The translations under genes and the position numbers were made by a program. Under the pieces are notes generated by a model. That model saw nothing but the letters and a program-made list of their open reading frames with translations. It did no database searches and was not told where the DNA came from. This document shows, piece after piece, positions 36,207-43,871 of a DNA stretch of 64,000 nt (position 1 is the first letter of the stretch; each line of letters starts with the position of its first letter). The stretch is taken from NCBI RefSeq assembly GCF_033100115.1, contig NZ_CP136910.1, positions 930,001 through 994,000 on the forward strand, given 5' to 3'. The stretch is from Anaerocolumna sp. AGMB13020. GTDB taxonomy: Bacteria; Bacillota; Clostridia; Lachnospirales; Lachnospiraceae.

Positions 36207-36709
36207 TAAATTACCTCCGATATATTCTGAGCTGCAAGCTCAGCTTTCGCTGCTTTGGACTGCTGGTACTCAAGATATGCCCTTATCCCTCTTAGCTGCC
36301 CCTCATAACCGGAGCATCTGCATAGATTTCCAGCCAGATATTCCTTGATTTCTTCATCTGAGGGATTCTGCTTCTCACGAAACATTGCGATGGCATTCAT
36401 GATAAAACCCGGATTACAGAAACCGCATTGTTCTGCTCCCTGTTCTGCAATGTAAGTACCGAAATCTTCTGCCTCTCTCTGTAAGCCCTCCAAAGTGGTA
36501 ACCTTTTTGCCATTGACTCTGGCTGCCAGGGTACTGCAGGATAATACCGGCTTCTCATCTACAAAGACCGTACACAAACCGCAATTACCAGTTTCACAGC
36601 CTCTCTTCACACTATAACAGCCGTTATTTCTCAGTAAATCTATTAACAGAAGATCCGCTTCTGCTTCTTTTATGACTGCTTTATTGTTGATCCATAATTT
36701 TATCTGCAT
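36206..36709 (-). CDS. xdhC: Molybdenum hydroxylase, 2Fe-2S subunit
   Basis: 167 residues. The plant-type cluster is CETGNCGLC with a later C in PVLSC; the second, helical cluster is CGFCNPG and LCRCSGY. This is the standard small subunit of XDH-family enzymes, relaying electrons from Mo to FAD. It is between the FAD subunit gene (8-base gap) and the Mo subunit gene (1-base overlap). The symbol follows the XdhABC naming of E. coli. Confidence 0.9.
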   Translation of the reverse strand: MQIKLWINNKAVIKEAEADLLLIDLLRNNGCYSVKRGCETGNCGLCTVFVDEKPVLSCSTLAARVNGKKVTTLEGLQREAEDFGTYIAEQGAEQCGFCNPGFIMNAIAMFREKQNPSDEEIKEYLAGNLCRCSGYEGQLRGIRAYLEYQQSKAAKAELAAQNISEVI

Positions 36710-36717
36710 GACTTACC

Positions 36718-37506
36718 TCACATTTCCTTCATCTGTAACAGAGCTCTTTTGGTTAAGACTCCGGCTAATATTCGTCTATATTCTTCACTGCCTCGCATAT
36801 TACTTCCTGTCTCAACCTGGCTGCTGATATAATTTCCAAGCTCTGCTGCACTTGCCTCTGTAATTCCATTTTCTAAAATGCCCAGCTCGTCATAAAAACA
36901 GACAGCACGTTTGGGTCTTGCTCCTATTACAAAACGGTATTTTCCATCTGTTTTACAGACTGCACAGGTTAATACCGGGAAATCTGTTTTCGTATTACGT
37001 TGGGATAGATATACTGTCTTTCTATTCACTTTCTTCACAATCAGATTTAAAAGTAAATCTCTGTCGTACGGCAGTTTTGAAAATTCCTCAAGGCTTATTA
37101 CTCCTCTGTTATATAATTCCACCTGGGCATCCAGGGCAAGAAATACCGTGAGTACATCCGAAAAACCATATCTACCGAAAATGCTTCCGCCTACTGTTGC
37201 CATATTACGAAATTGAACACCTACAATCTGCCTGACTGATTCCGACAGTGCATTGTTGCTGATATCATTTAGTTCTCTTTGCAATTCCAGTTGTCTAAGA
37301 GTAACCATAGCCCCAATTAGGAAGCTGTCCTCCGTTTCCTCAATGGTATCCAAACCCAGATCAGATAAATCAATAGCCGTTCCCACGTTACGTTTCTGAA
37401 GCTTCAGCCAATGCATTCCTCCCAGAACTGCATTACTTCTCTTCTGATTCAGTTCGTATGCCTGCTGTATGCTCTCAGCTCTTACATATTGACTAATTGT
37501 TAGCAT
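36718..37506 (-). CDS. xdhB: Molybdenum hydroxylase, FAD subunit
   Basis: 262 residues, a little short for the family. FAD-binding segments: NAVLGGMHWLK (usual pattern AGGTDL), IGAMVTLRQLE, and VGVQFRNMATVGGSIFGRYGFSD, with a C-terminal CO-dehydrogenase flavoprotein-like end. The glycine loop reads GGMHW rather than GGTDL, a variant seen in shorter paralogues. It is the first gene of the operon, behind a promoter at 37695-37723. Confidence 0.85.
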   Translation of the reverse strand: MLTISQYVRAESIQQAYELNQKRSNAVLGGMHWLKLQKRNVGTAIDLSDLGLDTIEETEDSFLIGAMVTLRQLELQRELNDISNNALSESVRQIVGVQFRNMATVGGSIFGRYGFSDVLTVFLALDAQVELYNRGVISLEEFSKLPYDRDLLLNLIVKKVNRKTVYLSQRNTKTDFPVLTCAVCKTDGKYRFVIGARPKRAVCFYDELGILENGITEASAAELGNYISSQVETGSNMRGSEEYRRILAGVLTKRALLQMKEM

Positions 37507-37694
37507 TTTTATCCTCCATTGTTCTTTCTGCCAGGCTTGTCCGCTCTCTATACCTGAACTAATCCTATTGCATTTTATAAAAATTTGTATAATGTATAGT
37601 TACTTATAAATATTATAAGTATAAATAATAAACAGTAAAAAACAAACCATTTATTACCTTTTATTTTTTCAGAAATCAGTTAAAACACCTTGCT

Positions 37695-37723
37695 ATTCTA
37701 GCACGCTGCGAATTTTTTGTCAA
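37695..37723 (-). promoter_or_regulatory. Promoter of the molybdenum hydroxylase operon
   Basis: Minus-strand TTGACA (37723-37718), 17 bases, TAGAAT (37700-37695), preceded by TG (TGCTAGAAT). It shares the ten-base word GTGCTAGAAT with the opp promoter. The leader is about 180 bases. Confidence 0.7.
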
Positions 37724-37771
37724 AATATATTAGATTTAATAATTGTATATTTATACATTTTCAATAATTAA

Positions 37772-37807
37772 TTAGCCGTTTCAGAGTTACAACCCGGAAA
37801 CGGCTAA
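37772..37807. repeat. Inverted repeat between SUFU gene and xdh operon
   Basis: TTAGCCGTTTC (37772-37782) and GAAACGGCTAA (37797-37807), 14-base loop. It is a possible terminator for the SUFU gene (stop at 37963), though the T-run is poor on both strands. The rest of 37507-37962 holds the xdh promoter and AT-rich DNA. Confidence 0.5.
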
Positions 37808-37962
37808 ATTATTGATTTTTATTTGTTTTCTTATATTTCGCTTAAAAATATAAAGTAGTAACGTGCGTCTATCATTCTCAAATACATATCACCAAAGCCT
37901 TGCTTCTATTCCCCTATAAAATGACCCTGTAAAATGACTCTGTAAGGTACCTGGCAGTTATT

Positions 37963-38760
37963 CTAAATGCAATCCTCTCTGTTATAATCTGTTAGCGAAT
38001 TCGAAATCTTACTGTACAACTCTTTTACCTTCAATTCTTTCTCCATAATCATCTTCAATTCCTTATCCGTAGCACCAATTAATTCAATAAAGGTCACCTT
38101 CCCATTTGGGGTATCAATGCTTCCTGCCTGTTCATCTTCAGCTGTTATAAATCCAGTGATTTTAGACAGCTGCTCCACATCCATTCCCATTGTCTGACCG
38201 GTATAGATATATTCATTGGGATAGAATAATTCGCCCTCTGTATAGGTTATTCTGGCAATTGATTGCAGAATTCCACACATTCCCCTTATTTCTGCTTCTT
38301 CCTTCTCATTGTTTAGCTTTTTAAGCTTTAAGGTAAATTCCATTCCATAACCACTGTACTCTTTATCTTCAAATTCTTTCTCGTATATTTCCGATAGTCC
38401 GTAGGTAACAAAATGCCAGTAATCTCCTCCATCATAGATGCTTATCCCATCCAAGGGATCGTTTCCTCCTAATTGCCAGGATATCAGAGTTCCATAATGC
38501 ATGGGATTTTTCTGCCCTGGATAGATATTCTCAAAGACTTCTGTTATAGCATCCCAGCCACTTGTATTTAGCTCAAATTCTGATTCTTCCTTACCTTTAC
38601 TACCATTATCAGCTTTATTCTCTATTCTCTCAGCTTTATTATCAGTTCTCTCAGCTTCATTCTCAGTTCTCTTTTCTTCCGTTGTTCTCTTTTCATTTAA
38701 GATTTCTTTTGCTTCTGAGGCTTCATCCTCTTTTTTCTTAAATTTATCAAAAAAACCCAT
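37963..38760 (-). CDS. SUFU-domain protein with repeat-rich linker
   Basis: 265 residues. The N-terminus MGFFDKFKKKEDE is followed by a charged low-complexity stretch with 7-residue repeats (ENEAERTDNKAERIENKA); residues ~68-265 form a suppressor-of-fused domain: GWDAITEVFENIYPGQKNPMHYG, then LISWQLGGNDPLDGIS, and YWHFVTYGLSEIY. Known: bacterial SUFU-domain proteins often serve as immunity proteins in polymorphic toxin systems, others are of unknown role. No toxin gene is adjacent, so immunity is only a possibility. It is a single gene with no clear operon partner. Confidence 0.8.
   Translation of the reverse strand: MGFFDKFKKKEDEASEAKEILNEKRTTEEKRTENEAERTDNKAERIENKADNGSKGKEESEFELNTSGWDAITEVFENIYPGQKNPMHYGTLISWQLGGNDPLDGISIYDGGDYWHFVTYGLSEIYEKEFEDKEYSGYGMEFTLKLKKLNNEKEEAEIRGMCGILQSIARITYTEGELFYPNEYIYTGQTMGMDVEQLSKITGFITAEDEQAGSIDTPNGKVTFIELIGATDKELKMIMEKELKVKELYSKISNSLTDYNREDCI
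38610..38672. repeat. Tandem repeat, 3 x 21 bases, inside the SUFU gene
   Basis: Units at 38610-38630, 38631-38651 and 38652-38672, each starting CAGCTT and ending TTCTCT, differing at a few positions. They encode the heptad repeats of the linker; copy number may vary between strains. Confidence 0.75.
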
Positions 38761-39052
38761 GTTCCTCTGCCCCCTTATGATCTGTTTTCCTTCTGCACTT
38801 GATATGTTTATTTTGTTTCCTGTTTTTATTCTGATATAGCATTCCGAATATAAGGTATGTTCATCGGACTATTGGTAGCCCTAACTACTTTCTTTTTGTA
38901 AATTTATTATATTTTACCATATTTAGCGCTTATTAACAACTTTATATCCTCTTTCCATGTATACAGCGTACTTTCTGCAATTTATAGCATATGATGTAGA
39001 AAAACTGTATCTGCACCAATAGCGCAGATACTATGGGAAAGAAGGAAAATAA

Positions 39053-40516
39053 ATGGAAGAACACTTTCTGGACGGACTAACCGGGCGAATCGTGCTGCCT
39101 ACAGATCCTGATTACGATGAAGCCAGACAAGGCTTTAACCATGGCGTACAGAACTATCCGTTCATTATAAATTATTGCTGCAGTGTGGAGGATGTATGTA
39201 ATGCTGTCAAATGGTCTGTGTGCCATTGCGTCCCTTCACGTATACGAAGCGGCGGGCATAATTATGAAGGATATTCAAATGGTAATTGTGTGCTGGTGAT
39301 TGATGTAAGTGAGATGAATGCTATCTCTCTTGATGACGAAAGAAATGCTGTTCAGGTACAAGGAGGTGTAACAAACAGCCAATTGTATAATTATCTTGGT
39401 GAACTTGGTTATCCCTTTCCAGGCGGCACCTGTCCCACTGTGGGTTTAAGCGGTTATGCCACAGGGGGAGGCTGGGGGCTGTCATGCAGGTACTTTGGTT
39501 TAGGGTGCGACAGCCTAACAGACATAGAGCTGGTGGATTATCAGGGAAACATCCTAAGAGCAAATGCTTCCTGTAATGCCGACCTCTTTTGGGCATGCCG
39601 TGGTGCCGGAGGCGGTAATTTCGGAGTTATTACTTCAATGACCTTCCAATTGCCTCCTAGGACTGGAAATGTTACCTTAATTGAAATTGATTACCTTAGA
39701 GTAGATACCAAAACGCAGGAAACTTTTCTAGAGGTCTGGCAGGATTGGCTTCCCTGCGCGGATATTCGGATGACACTGATTGCCAGGATATATTATTCCG
39801 AAACGGATGGGCAGTCCATGCTGGTTAGAGGTATTTTCTATGGAGCTGCCGAAGAAGCCAAAGTACTGCTTGAGCCTTTTCTTTCCTTGCCTAAGGCTGT
39901 TTATAATATTGAATCTATGTCCTTTTTAGAAGCTGTTACAATCCTTGGCAGTGCCTATCCTCCCTTCGAGAAATTCCAGGCGGTCAGCGGATTTGCTTTT
40001 CGCAAATACTCCCACTGTGAACTTTCAGATTTAACTGCCTTAATAAGTGAGCCTGCTGAAGGTTCCGTTTTCAGAGGTCTGTCCTTGTATGCGCTGGGCG
40101 GCAGGGTACGAGAAGCAAACGTTCAGGAAACAGCTTTCTTTTATAGAGAAGCTGATTATATTCTCTGGCTGGAAACCGTTTGGGAAGAGAATCAATATGC
40201 AAGTGCGGGCAGAAATTGGATTGCCTGCAGGTATCCGGAATTCGCTGCTTTGACCACCGGCTCTTATATTAATTTCCCTTATTACGGAATCAACCGCTTT
40301 CTAAAGGAATACTACGGTGGTCATATCATGACACTGGAAGAAATCAAGTTAAAATATGACCCCTTCAATATCTTTTCCTATCCCCAGGGGCTGTTGCCAG
40401 TCAGAGACAGCAATTGCCTGCCCTCAGGCATCTCAGAAAATAAGCTTAAAGATAGATCCGAGGTACAGACAGGAAATCCAAGAGGCTTCAGATATGTAAC
40501 TCCTTCTGAGAATTAA
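39053..40516 (+). CDS. FAD-linked oxidase with bicovalent flavin (BBE family)
   Basis: 487 residues. PCMH-type FAD domain: RIRSGGHNYEGYS gives His69 and GGTCPTVGLSGYATGGGWG gives Cys127, the two residues that attach FAD covalently in glucooligosaccharide oxidase and other BBE-like enzymes. The C-terminal BBE motif is LKYDPFNIFSYPQ. Known: family members oxidise sugars or plant and antibiotic compounds with O2. Oxygen-using chemistry is odd in an anaerobe, so another acceptor or an oxygen-consuming role is possible. No signal peptide. It is a single gene with its own terminator. Confidence 0.88.
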   Translation: MEEHFLDGLTGRIVLPTDPDYDEARQGFNHGVQNYPFIINYCCSVEDVCNAVKWSVCHCVPSRIRSGGHNYEGYSNGNCVLVIDVSEMNAISLDDERNAVQVQGGVTNSQLYNYLGELGYPFPGGTCPTVGLSGYATGGGWGLSCRYFGLGCDSLTDIELVDYQGNILRANASCNADLFWACRGAGGGNFGVITSMTFQLPPRTGNVTLIEIDYLRVDTKTQETFLEVWQDWLPCADIRMTLIARIYYSETDGQSMLVRGIFYGAAEEAKVLLEPFLSLPKAVYNIESMSFLEAVTILGSAYPPFEKFQAVSGFAFRKYSHCELSDLTALISEPAEGSVFRGLSLYALGGRVREANVQETAFFYREADYILWLETVWEENQYASAGRNWIACRYPEFAALTTGSYINFPYYGINRFLKEYYGGHIMTLEEIKLKYDPFNIFSYPQGLLPVRDSNCLPSGISENKLKDRSEVQTGNPRGFRYVTPSEN

Positions 40517-40525
40517 CCTTATATA

Positions 40526-40563
40526 CAATAAAAAAGGGCTATTGTAACAGCCCTTTTTTATTG
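40526..40563. terminator. Two-way terminator
   Basis: Perfect 15-base arms (CAATAAAAAAGGGCT at 40526-40540 and complement at 40549-40563), 8-base loop, with A/T runs on both sides. It ends the BBE gene. Confidence 0.9.
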
Positions 40564-40692
40564 TCCGCTCAATGCTTGTTCACAACTTCATGCTTTCCTT
40601 ACTTTAGTCACACCTTCTCCCTCATGCCAGCTGAAAGAGGTCAAAGCTTTTCAATACCTTCTTTTAATGCCTTATGTATATTCGATAAAGAA

Positions 40693-41748
40693 TCAATGCT
40701 TTAATATATTAGCAACAATAAATTCTAATTGGGCATTCATTGAGGTAATGTCTGAGAACCAGAACATACCACTGTTGGTTTCAATTAATCTGCCTTCCTT
40801 TACGGCAGAAAGTGAGTTAAACACCTGGTTATCTGCTAATTCTTTTATATTTTCATCGGAGAAAATATAATCAGCGGAATATTCTCCCAGTACCTCATAG
40901 GAAATATCTATAAAACTTACTCCCTCCGCCTCTATGACTTCTGTCATAATACGGTCTGGTGCATTAAACCCAAGTTCATTATATATTAATTCTCCGCCTC
41001 TTCCGTAATCATTACCGAAAGCCCTTAAGCTGCCGTTTTGCTGATTTTCAAGCAGGATAACGGTCTTGTCCAGTTTTCCAGCCTCGGAAAGCTTTTTCTT
41101 GCTTTCTGCAACCTTTTCCTTGAAGCCATTGATCAATTCCTGAGCCTTCTCTTCTTTTCCAGTGATTTGTCCGAAGAAAGTAAGCCTTTGGGTGTAGTCC
41201 ATCGAATAATAATCCATAATAAGGGTAGGTGCAATCTTACTTAAGGTTTCGTACTCGTCCGGATTATTCCAGATAATTAAGTCCGGCTTTAAGGACATAA
41301 CAAGTTCCGGATCCAACCCCCAGGCATCAATGACCGTTACATCACCCAGCTCCTCCACAAAGACAGCATCATCATTAAAAGTAGTACCCACAGGATTTAT
41401 CCCCAATGCAAGCAAATCCCCCTGAAAGAAAGCAACCACAATACGTTTTGGGTCAACAGGTATGGTAACATCGCCTTTCAGGGTTGTTATTATCTGAGTA
41501 GCTTCTGTATCATTGTCCGCTTCAGGAGCAGTCTGATTATTACCTGCCTGGGAATTTACGGTGGAAGTTTCTGAGGAATTTTCGGTAGAACTTGCCGAGT
41601 TATTTTCCACAGAATTTTCTGAGTTATTTTCGACAGAATTTCCTGAGGAATTTTCGTCAGAATTTCCTCTCGGACCACAGGCGGTAAGTCCGAATATCAT
41701 GGTCAAAACAGTTATTGGAATAATAATTTTTTTGATAACCTTTTTCAT
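40693..41748 (-). CDS. Iron-siderophore-binding lipoprotein
   Basis: 351 residues. A signal peptide ends in lipobox LTAC (Cys24), followed by an Asn/Ser/Glu repeat linker (residues ~28-70, built of NSVENNSEN-like units), then a helical-backbone binding protein: KRIVVAFFQGDLLALGINPVG, KPDLIIWNNPDEYETLSKIAPT and a C-terminal lobe. It belongs to the FhuD/FeuA group that binds ferric siderophores. No permease or ATPase genes adjoin it, so it probably works with a transporter encoded elsewhere. The divergent AraC gene is the likely regulator. Confidence 0.85.
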   Translation of the reverse strand: MKKVIKKIIIPITVLTMIFGLTACGPRGNSDENSSGNSVENNSENSVENNSASSTENSSETSTVNSQAGNNQTAPEADNDTEATQIITTLKGDVTIPVDPKRIVVAFFQGDLLALGINPVGTTFNDDAVFVEELGDVTVIDAWGLDPELVMSLKPDLIIWNNPDEYETLSKIAPTLIMDYYSMDYTQRLTFFGQITGKEEKAQELINGFKEKVAESKKKLSEAGKLDKTVILLENQQNGSLRAFGNDYGRGGELIYNELGFNAPDRIMTEVIEAEGVSFIDISYEVLGEYSADYIFSDENIKELADNQVFNSLSAVKEGRLIETNSGMFWFSDITSMNAQLEFIVANILKH

Positions 41749-41776
41749 AATTCTATCTCCTTGTTATTGTCCGATT

Positions 41777-41830
41777 AAGTTAGAATAAGCTAACTTTTAG
41801 AATTATAGCATCTGTTTTCCTGTCAGTCAA
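41777..41830 (-). promoter_or_regulatory. Promoter with operator for the siderophore-binding gene
   Basis: Minus-strand TTGACT (41830-41825), 17 bases, TATAAT (41807-41802). An inverted repeat AAGTTAG-six-CTAACTT (41777-41796) covers the start point, a place where a repressor would block. The sequence between here and 42085 shows no other gene. Confidence 0.7.
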
Positions 41831-42085
41831 TTCACGAAAAGGATATAATAAAAGGTGGTATGAGTAATATAGAGTACGCAGTTCCTTGTAATTACTGTAT
41901 ATAATTATAATCCGCACTTCAAAAGCTGTTAAAAACAAGCGAACAATATCCTGAAAGAAGCGATTGTGGTATTGATTCTCACTATCACAAATGTTATAGT
42001 TAAGTCTGGAACAGAACTTATTTACAGACCTGTTTCAGTAACTAAATAACTGATTCTAATATTAATGTGCAGCAGGGGTGATACA

Positions 42086-43048
42086 ATGAATAAATTTTCT
42101 GGACTGGAGAACCTGGCAGAACAGTTAGATTTGGAAGTAAAAGAATACGGCAACGGGAAAGCATATTGCTTTCCCACCCAAATAGGAAATGGCTGGATTT
42201 ATGAAACTCATCCGGTTCAGGGGTTGTTTGTTTCAAGCTGGTGGTTTACTTTATCCTCTTCCGTAACTTACGTAATGGATTGTAAAGAACCAGGCATGCT
42301 ATTCCTAAGCATTGACTGTGGAGGTATAAAAATCGTGCAAAACGGCACGAAAACCAAAGTTCTAACCTCCAGAAACCACATCTGTATAAATCCTATGTTA
42401 CCAGTTAAATTCATTTTTGATAAGGACTCTCCTATCTGTTGTACCTGTTTGCTGGTCTCTGAGAGTTTCCTGAAGGATATGTATCACAAAGGTTTCAGGA
42501 GCAGCCTTCTAACCCTTGGAGTTATTAAAAAGTGGGAAGATAAGGCTTATAACACACCGGATATTACACTGGTATTGGAACAGCTGAAATGGGAGGTTCG
42601 ATATTCCGATATTGAATTAACCTATTATGTCTATAAGGTCTTAGAGTTGTTATCATTAATTGAGCATAACGTCTCACAGCATTCAAGAATCACACAAAAA
42701 AGGGCGTACCATGTATCCTGGGATGTGAAAAAGAAGATTCTTGCTGCGGTGCAGCTGATACATGATAATATACTGTCGCCTCCTGGTATAGATGAACTTG
42801 CCAAAGTGACTGCCTTAAGCGAAAGCAAATTACATAGATGTTTTAAATCGGAGTTCGGCCTAAGCGTAAAGGAATATATTCATGTGGAAAAGATGAAGAA
42901 AGCCATGCTCTTACTGGCCGATGACGAATTGGATATTAGCAGTATTGCATTGAAATGCGGTTATAAAAGCCCTGGCATGTTTACCAAAGCCTTTAAAGAA
43001 ATATATCATGTTACACCAAGCCAGTATAGAAAAGGGTATTATTTATAA
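42086..43048 (+). CDS. AraC-family regulator
   Basis: 320 residues from the ATG at 42086 (AGGGGTGAT upstream); a GTG seven codons earlier is inside the leader. Residues 1-190 are a cupin-like sensing part; the double HTH is at the C-terminus: IDELAKVTALSESKLHRCF, then ISSIALKCGYKSPGMFTKAFKE. It is divergent from the siderophore-binding lipoprotein, as with Btr-type regulators and iron uptake genes in Bacilli, so control of that gene by siderophore or iron state is likely. Confidence 0.88.
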   Translation: MNKFSGLENLAEQLDLEVKEYGNGKAYCFPTQIGNGWIYETHPVQGLFVSSWWFTLSSSVTYVMDCKEPGMLFLSIDCGGIKIVQNGTKTKVLTSRNHICINPMLPVKFIFDKDSPICCTCLLVSESFLKDMYHKGFRSSLLTLGVIKKWEDKAYNTPDITLVLEQLKWEVRYSDIELTYYVYKVLELLSLIEHNVSQHSRITQKRAYHVSWDVKKKILAAVQLIHDNILSPPGIDELAKVTALSESKLHRCFKSEFGLSVKEYIHVEKMKKAMLLLADDELDISSIALKCGYKSPGMFTKAFKEIYHVTPSQYRKGYYL

Positions 43049-43054
43049 TTACCG

Positions 43055-43094
43055 AAAAGAGTCCGTGTCTTCTGATAAGACAAGGACTCTTTTT
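43055..43094 (+). terminator. Terminator of the AraC gene
   Basis: AAAAGAGTCCgTGTCTT-loop-AAGACAaGGACTCTTTTTC, a long stem followed by T-rich DNA, seven bases after the stop. Confidence 0.9.
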
Positions 43095-43224
43095 CTTTTC
43101 CTCATCCGCTTCTTTAAGCAGACCTTCTGTTATCCGGATAAATCAAGTTAAGCTTTCTGACAAAATGAATAAAGTATTTCGAATTTTCCGCGTGACAAAA
43201 TCTTTTGAATGTGTTAGATTATTA

Positions 43225-43246
43225 ATTAGTCCGTAATCGGACTAAT
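43225..43246. promoter_or_regulatory. MarR operator
   Basis: ATTAGTCCG-TAAT-CGGACTAAT, a perfect 22-base palindrome 21 bases before the marR gene. Its size and shape fit MarR dimers. Autoregulation of the marR-ABC operon is inferred. Confidence 0.75.
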
Positions 43247-43267
43247 ATTTTAAGGAGGCATCAATCT

Positions 43268-43753
43268 ATGCAGGAAGATATTAAGAAAGCCATAAAAAGT
43301 TATTATGAGATGTACTTCGAAGTCGGTTATGTTTACGAAGAATTGGCGAAAATACACGGACTTACTTCTACCAGCCTTTTTATACTCCAGATAATATACG
43401 ATTATCCGGAGGAATGTACACAGCATTTTATATGCGAGAAGATTCTCTATCCCAAACAAACGGTAAATACCATTTTAGATTCCTTTGAAAGAAAGGGCTA
43501 TATACAAAAAGAAGTATCTAAACTGGATAAGCGAAACAAAAACATATTATTTACAGAAGCAGGAAAAAAATACGCGGATCATATTATGTCAGATATATTT
43601 CAGTTGGAGGAAAATGCTTTTACCAGTATGTCCGCAGAGGACAGAGAGGCAATGGTCAGGGGTGAACAGGCGTTTCTTGTACAGCTAAAAAGGATCATGC
43701 AGACTTTTAAGAAAACTTCTCCCTCACCGTCTGTAAAGAATTCAGATCGTTAA
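43268..43753 (+). CDS. MarR-family regulator
   Basis: 161 residues. The winged HTH region reads CTQHFICEKILYPKQTVNTILDSFERKGYIQK and the wing VSKLDKRNKNILFTEAGK, typical of MarR proteins. AAGGAGG precedes the ATG. It lies upstream of the ABC exporter pair on the same strand and has a perfect palindrome at its promoter. Inference: represses itself and the exporter until a toxic compound binds. Confidence 0.9.
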   Translation: MQEDIKKAIKSYYEMYFEVGYVYEELAKIHGLTSTSLFILQIIYDYPEECTQHFICEKILYPKQTVNTILDSFERKGYIQKEVSKLDKRNKNILFTEAGKKYADHIMSDIFQLEENAFTSMSAEDREAMVRGEQAFLVQLKRIMQTFKKTSPSPSVKNSDR

Positions 43754-43871
43754 AAATACTGCTATACAGCGATAAACAGTGATGGCAGTGCAGGCATAAT
43801 GCAGTTTGTATATATTAACTGCTATTAATAAAATATAAGTAATGGGGGATTTTCAAGGAGGATACTTTTTC

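Noticed and set aside
38581..38700. CRISPR-like array from the repeats in the SUFU gene
   Set aside because: The repeats are 21-base, directly adjacent, in frame and coding, with no spacers.
41561..41788. Plus-strand 75-codon Glu/Ser-rich frame
   Set aside because: Shadow of the repeat-rich lipoprotein linker on the opposite strand.
41777..41796. DtxR/IdeR box at the siderophore-binding gene
   Set aside because: The TTAG/CTAA words are there, but the half-site spacing is too wide for the known DtxR box; kept only as a generic operator.
43225..43246. Related operator shared with 20271-20298
   Set aside because: Both contain TTAGTCCG and CGGACTAA, but the second is a hairpin right after a stop codon within an acquired cassette; likeness of eight bases is not enough to claim a common regulator.
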